Positions 62,596 to 64,000 of a DNA stretch of 64,000 nt are shown piece by piece. The stretch is from JAUMBM01 sp964645715 (GTDB taxonomy: Bacteria > Bacteroidota > Bacteroidia > Chitinophagales > Saprospiraceae). The position numbers were made by a program, and so were the translations under genes. Position 1 is the first letter of the stretch; each line of letters opens with the position of its first letter. The stretch covers positions 15,366 to 79,365 of the forward strand of contig CAZYAO010000012.1 in NCBI GenBank assembly GCA_964645715.1, read 5' to 3'. The notes beneath the pieces are model-generated. The model saw only the letters and a program-made list of their open reading frames with translations. It made no database searches and was not told the origin of the DNA.

Positions 62596-63123
62596 ATGCA
62601 GGCGGAAAAGTATACCATCACGGTCTTTACCGAAAATCATACCGGGCTGCTCAGCAGAGTCGTGTCGGTCTTTACCCGGCGACACATCAACATTGAGAGT
62701 CTGACCACCAGTCAGTCGTCCATACCCGATATCCACCGCTTTACCATAGTGGTGACCGTTACCGAGGAAATGGTCATGAAGCTGACCGCGCAGCTGGATA
62801 AGCAAGTAGATGTCCTGAAGGCATTTTACTATCCGCCCGATGAGATTGTTCATCAGGAGCTGGCGCTGTACAAAGTGCCTACACAAATCTTTAGCAACAG
62901 CAACAAGGTTGAAAGCCTTATCCGGGCCCACAATGCCCGGATCCTGCACATTGAACCAGACTATATAGTCATTGAAAAAACTGGCCACGAGCATGAGACG
63001 GAGGCGTTGCTGCACGAGTTGCAAGCCTATGGTATCTACGAATTTGTGCGCACGGGCAGAGTAGCCATTGTGAAGCCTATGGAACGACTCAACCAGTACT
63101 TGCTATCGCTGGAAGAAATGTAG
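62596..63123 (+). CDS. ilvN: Acetolactate synthase small (regulatory) subunit
   Basis: This 175-residue regulator binds valine through an N-terminal ACT domain (YTITVFTENHTGLLSRVVSVF, HINIESLTTS) and activates IlvB; a second ACT-like domain follows. The ATG at 62596 is chosen because upstream in-frame codons belong to the ilvB end in another frame. No ilvC follows: the next gene, about 300 bases on, is unrelated. Confidence 0.93.
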   Translation: MQAEKYTITVFTENHTGLLSRVVSVFTRRHINIESLTTSQSSIPDIHRFTIVVTVTEEMVMKLTAQLDKQVDVLKAFYYPPDEIVHQELALYKVPTQIFSNSNKVESLIRAHNARILHIEPDYIVIEKTGHEHETEALLHELQAYGIYEFVRTGRVAIVKPMERLNQYLLSLEEM

Positions 63124-63176
63124 ACCTCTTGAGTAGGATTTTTTTTGTAACCTGGGAGAAAAATTCCAAATTGTTG

Positions 63177-63184
63177 TAAATTTG
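63177..63184 (+). promoter_or_regulatory. -7 box of the haloperoxidase-like gene
   Basis: TAAATTTG matches TAnnTTTG; the leader to the chosen ATG would be over 200 bases, containing the palindrome and hairpin at 63267-63344. Confidence 0.35.
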
Positions 63185-63266
63185 TCGCGCGCTAAGGCAG
63201 TGGTACTCCGTATATGCTGTACCTGTTATCTGCTTTCGTGTCCAAAGCTATCCGAATTTTGCCTGT

Positions 63267-63305
63267 ACTTATTGAGTTAATTTATAAAAAATCAACTCAA
63301 TAAGT
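63267..63305. repeat. Inverted repeat with T-rich tip
   Basis: ACTTATTGAGTT (63267-63278) pairs with AACTCAATAAGT (63294-63305); the inner part AATTTATAAAAAAT forms a weak T/A tip. It is 16 bases ahead of a GC-tip hairpin, the same order as at 11560-11639. It may end the ilv transcript. Confidence 0.6.
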
Positions 63306-63320
63306 GATAATCCCCCTTCT

Positions 63321-63344
63321 CATTGGTGGCAAATGTCGTCAATG
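63321..63344. repeat. GC-tip hairpin (diverged copy)
   Basis: CATTGGTGGC (63321-63330) pairs with GTCGTCAATG (63335-63344) as RNA with three G-U wobbles, loop AAAT. It keeps the TTGGTGGC half seen at 11619-11626. Confidence 0.45.
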
Positions 63345-63419
63345 AAAGAGTTAAGTACCCATCATCACGTTGATATAGCCGTAAAAGCAGCGAGGGCTGC
63401 ATTGAGTAATGTCATCACC

Positions 63420-64000
63420 ATGAACATGAACCATCAACGTGACAGTAGCAACTGGCTGCCTGTGTACACCTCCCGTTTTCTTTCTCCATGCCCCTCTTTC
63501 CTGTGGCCAATACTCTTTGTCGTGCTACTCCTGGCGAGTTGTCAGAAAGACCCTGACAATTCCGGAACAGGCGATTCGTTGGCAGCGCCTGCCGATTATT
63601 CCTATGAAGTTCCTTACGCATGGAATAGCCTCATGCTTGAGCTCGAGCGCTACCTGCCTGCGCCCATTGCTGCCCGCAATTCGGGCTACATTGGGTTGGC
63701 AGCCTACGAGGCGGTACAGCCAGGTATGCGCGATGAGTACAACTCGGTTGCAGCACAGTTCCCTGGATTGGTATTGCCCCAGGCAGGAGAAGGTCCTTAT
63801 CACTGGCCCACTGTGTTGGCAGCCTGTTATGCCAAATCCTGCGAACTTTTCTACCGCACAGCGCCTTCCGCACTTCTTTTTAACATATACAGCCTCCGCA
63901 ACAGCCAGTTTATTGAGTATAAGCAAATCATTGACCCGGCCGTATTTGATCGGTCATCAAACTATGGAGCACAGGTGGCCCAGGCGGTTCACAATTGGGC
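63420..64000 (+). CDS. Vanadium-dependent haloperoxidase / PAP2-like lipoprotein (3' end outside window)
   Basis: This frame is open to the window end. It has a lipoprotein signal (PILFVVLLLASC) and then a mature part that starts like Bacteroidota vanadium-haloperoxidase/PAP2 lipoproteins: AWNSLMLELERYLPAPIAARNSGYIGLAAYEAVQPGM and GPYHWPTVLAACYA. The catalytic His/Arg motifs would lie beyond the window, so function is tentative. The ATG at 63420 gives a compact signal peptide; in-frame ATGs at 63333 and 63342 would add a long, unlikely N-terminus. It is oriented with the ilv operon but separated by about 300 bases with palindromes. Confidence 0.7.
   Translation, partial: MNMNHQRDSSNWLPVYTSRFLSPCPSFLWPILFVVLLLASCQKDPDNSGTGDSLAAPADYSYEVPYAWNSLMLELERYLPAPIAARNSGYIGLAAYEAVQPGMRDEYNSVAAQFPGLVLPQAGEGPYHWPTVLAACYAKSCELFYRTAPSALLFNIYSLRNSQFIEYKQIIDPAVFDRSSNYGAQVAQAVHNW

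Overview
The window reads as chromosome of a member of the Bacteroidota, probably of the Saprospiria (Lewinella-like) group. The phylum call rests on several signs seen here: two type A and one type B (CHU_C) type IX secretion (T9SS) C-terminal domains and a third, weaker type A tail, twelve SprB-type repeats, the Bacteroidota promoter pattern (TTG, 20 bases, TAnnTTTG) upstream of several genes, few Shine-Dalgarno-like sites, and a Bacteroidota-type biosynthetic arginine decarboxylase. The family-level guess is inference. Base composition is moderately GC-rich in genes and AT-rich between them. I see no prophage, insertion sequence, CRISPR array or rRNA; this is mostly core chromosome with large secreted-protein genes set into it.

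Layout. 1-7.2 kb: 3' end of a tRNA, an AsmA-like envelope protein, RNase D, FolC and a YkuK-like protein. 7.2-17 kb: fumarase C, a Wzi/RemB-like outer-membrane protein divergent from a cysteine-rich Rrf2 regulator, Ffh, the two exonuclease VII subunits (split by rpsU, purC and a thioredoxin lipoprotein). 17-26 kb: two divergent secreted T9SS cargo genes, one made of 14 copies of a ~110-residue repeat, the other an FG-GAP/UnbV protein. 26-40 kb: NAD-binding epimerase-like protein, S9 peptidase, a 35-blade WD40 protein, class II aldolase-like protein, secreted PHB-depolymerase-like esterase, carotenoid hydroxylase, a tail-anchored protein and a BNR/VPS10-type propeller protein. 40-45 kb: ClpB, a small unknown protein, then GNAT and polysaccharide deacetylase genes downstream of a giant SprB/CHU_C adhesin (45-51 kb); a 100-N assembly gap lies in the deacetylase. 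51-64 kb: SppA, a CPMC membrane protein, aspartate aminotransferase, isoaspartyl peptidase, tRNA-Pro, arginine decarboxylase, a MazG-like protein, an outer-membrane barrel, the ilvD-ilvB-ilvN operon and the start of a vanadium-haloperoxidase/PAP2-type lipoprotein.

Genes that plausibly act together: ilvD, ilvB and ilvN (branched-chain amino acid synthesis); xseA and xseB (exonuclease VII, not adjacent); the adhesin, deacetylase and GNAT genes (same strand, 4-base gap then an 11-base overlap, so one transcript is likely). The most unusual feature is not a gene: a set of long, often perfect intergenic palindromes built from two recurring tips (a TTGGCGGC/GCCGCCAA tip and a T-rich tip) on gene-specific stems, mostly between convergent genes, twice occurring as a T-tip palindrome followed by a GC-tip hairpin in the same order.
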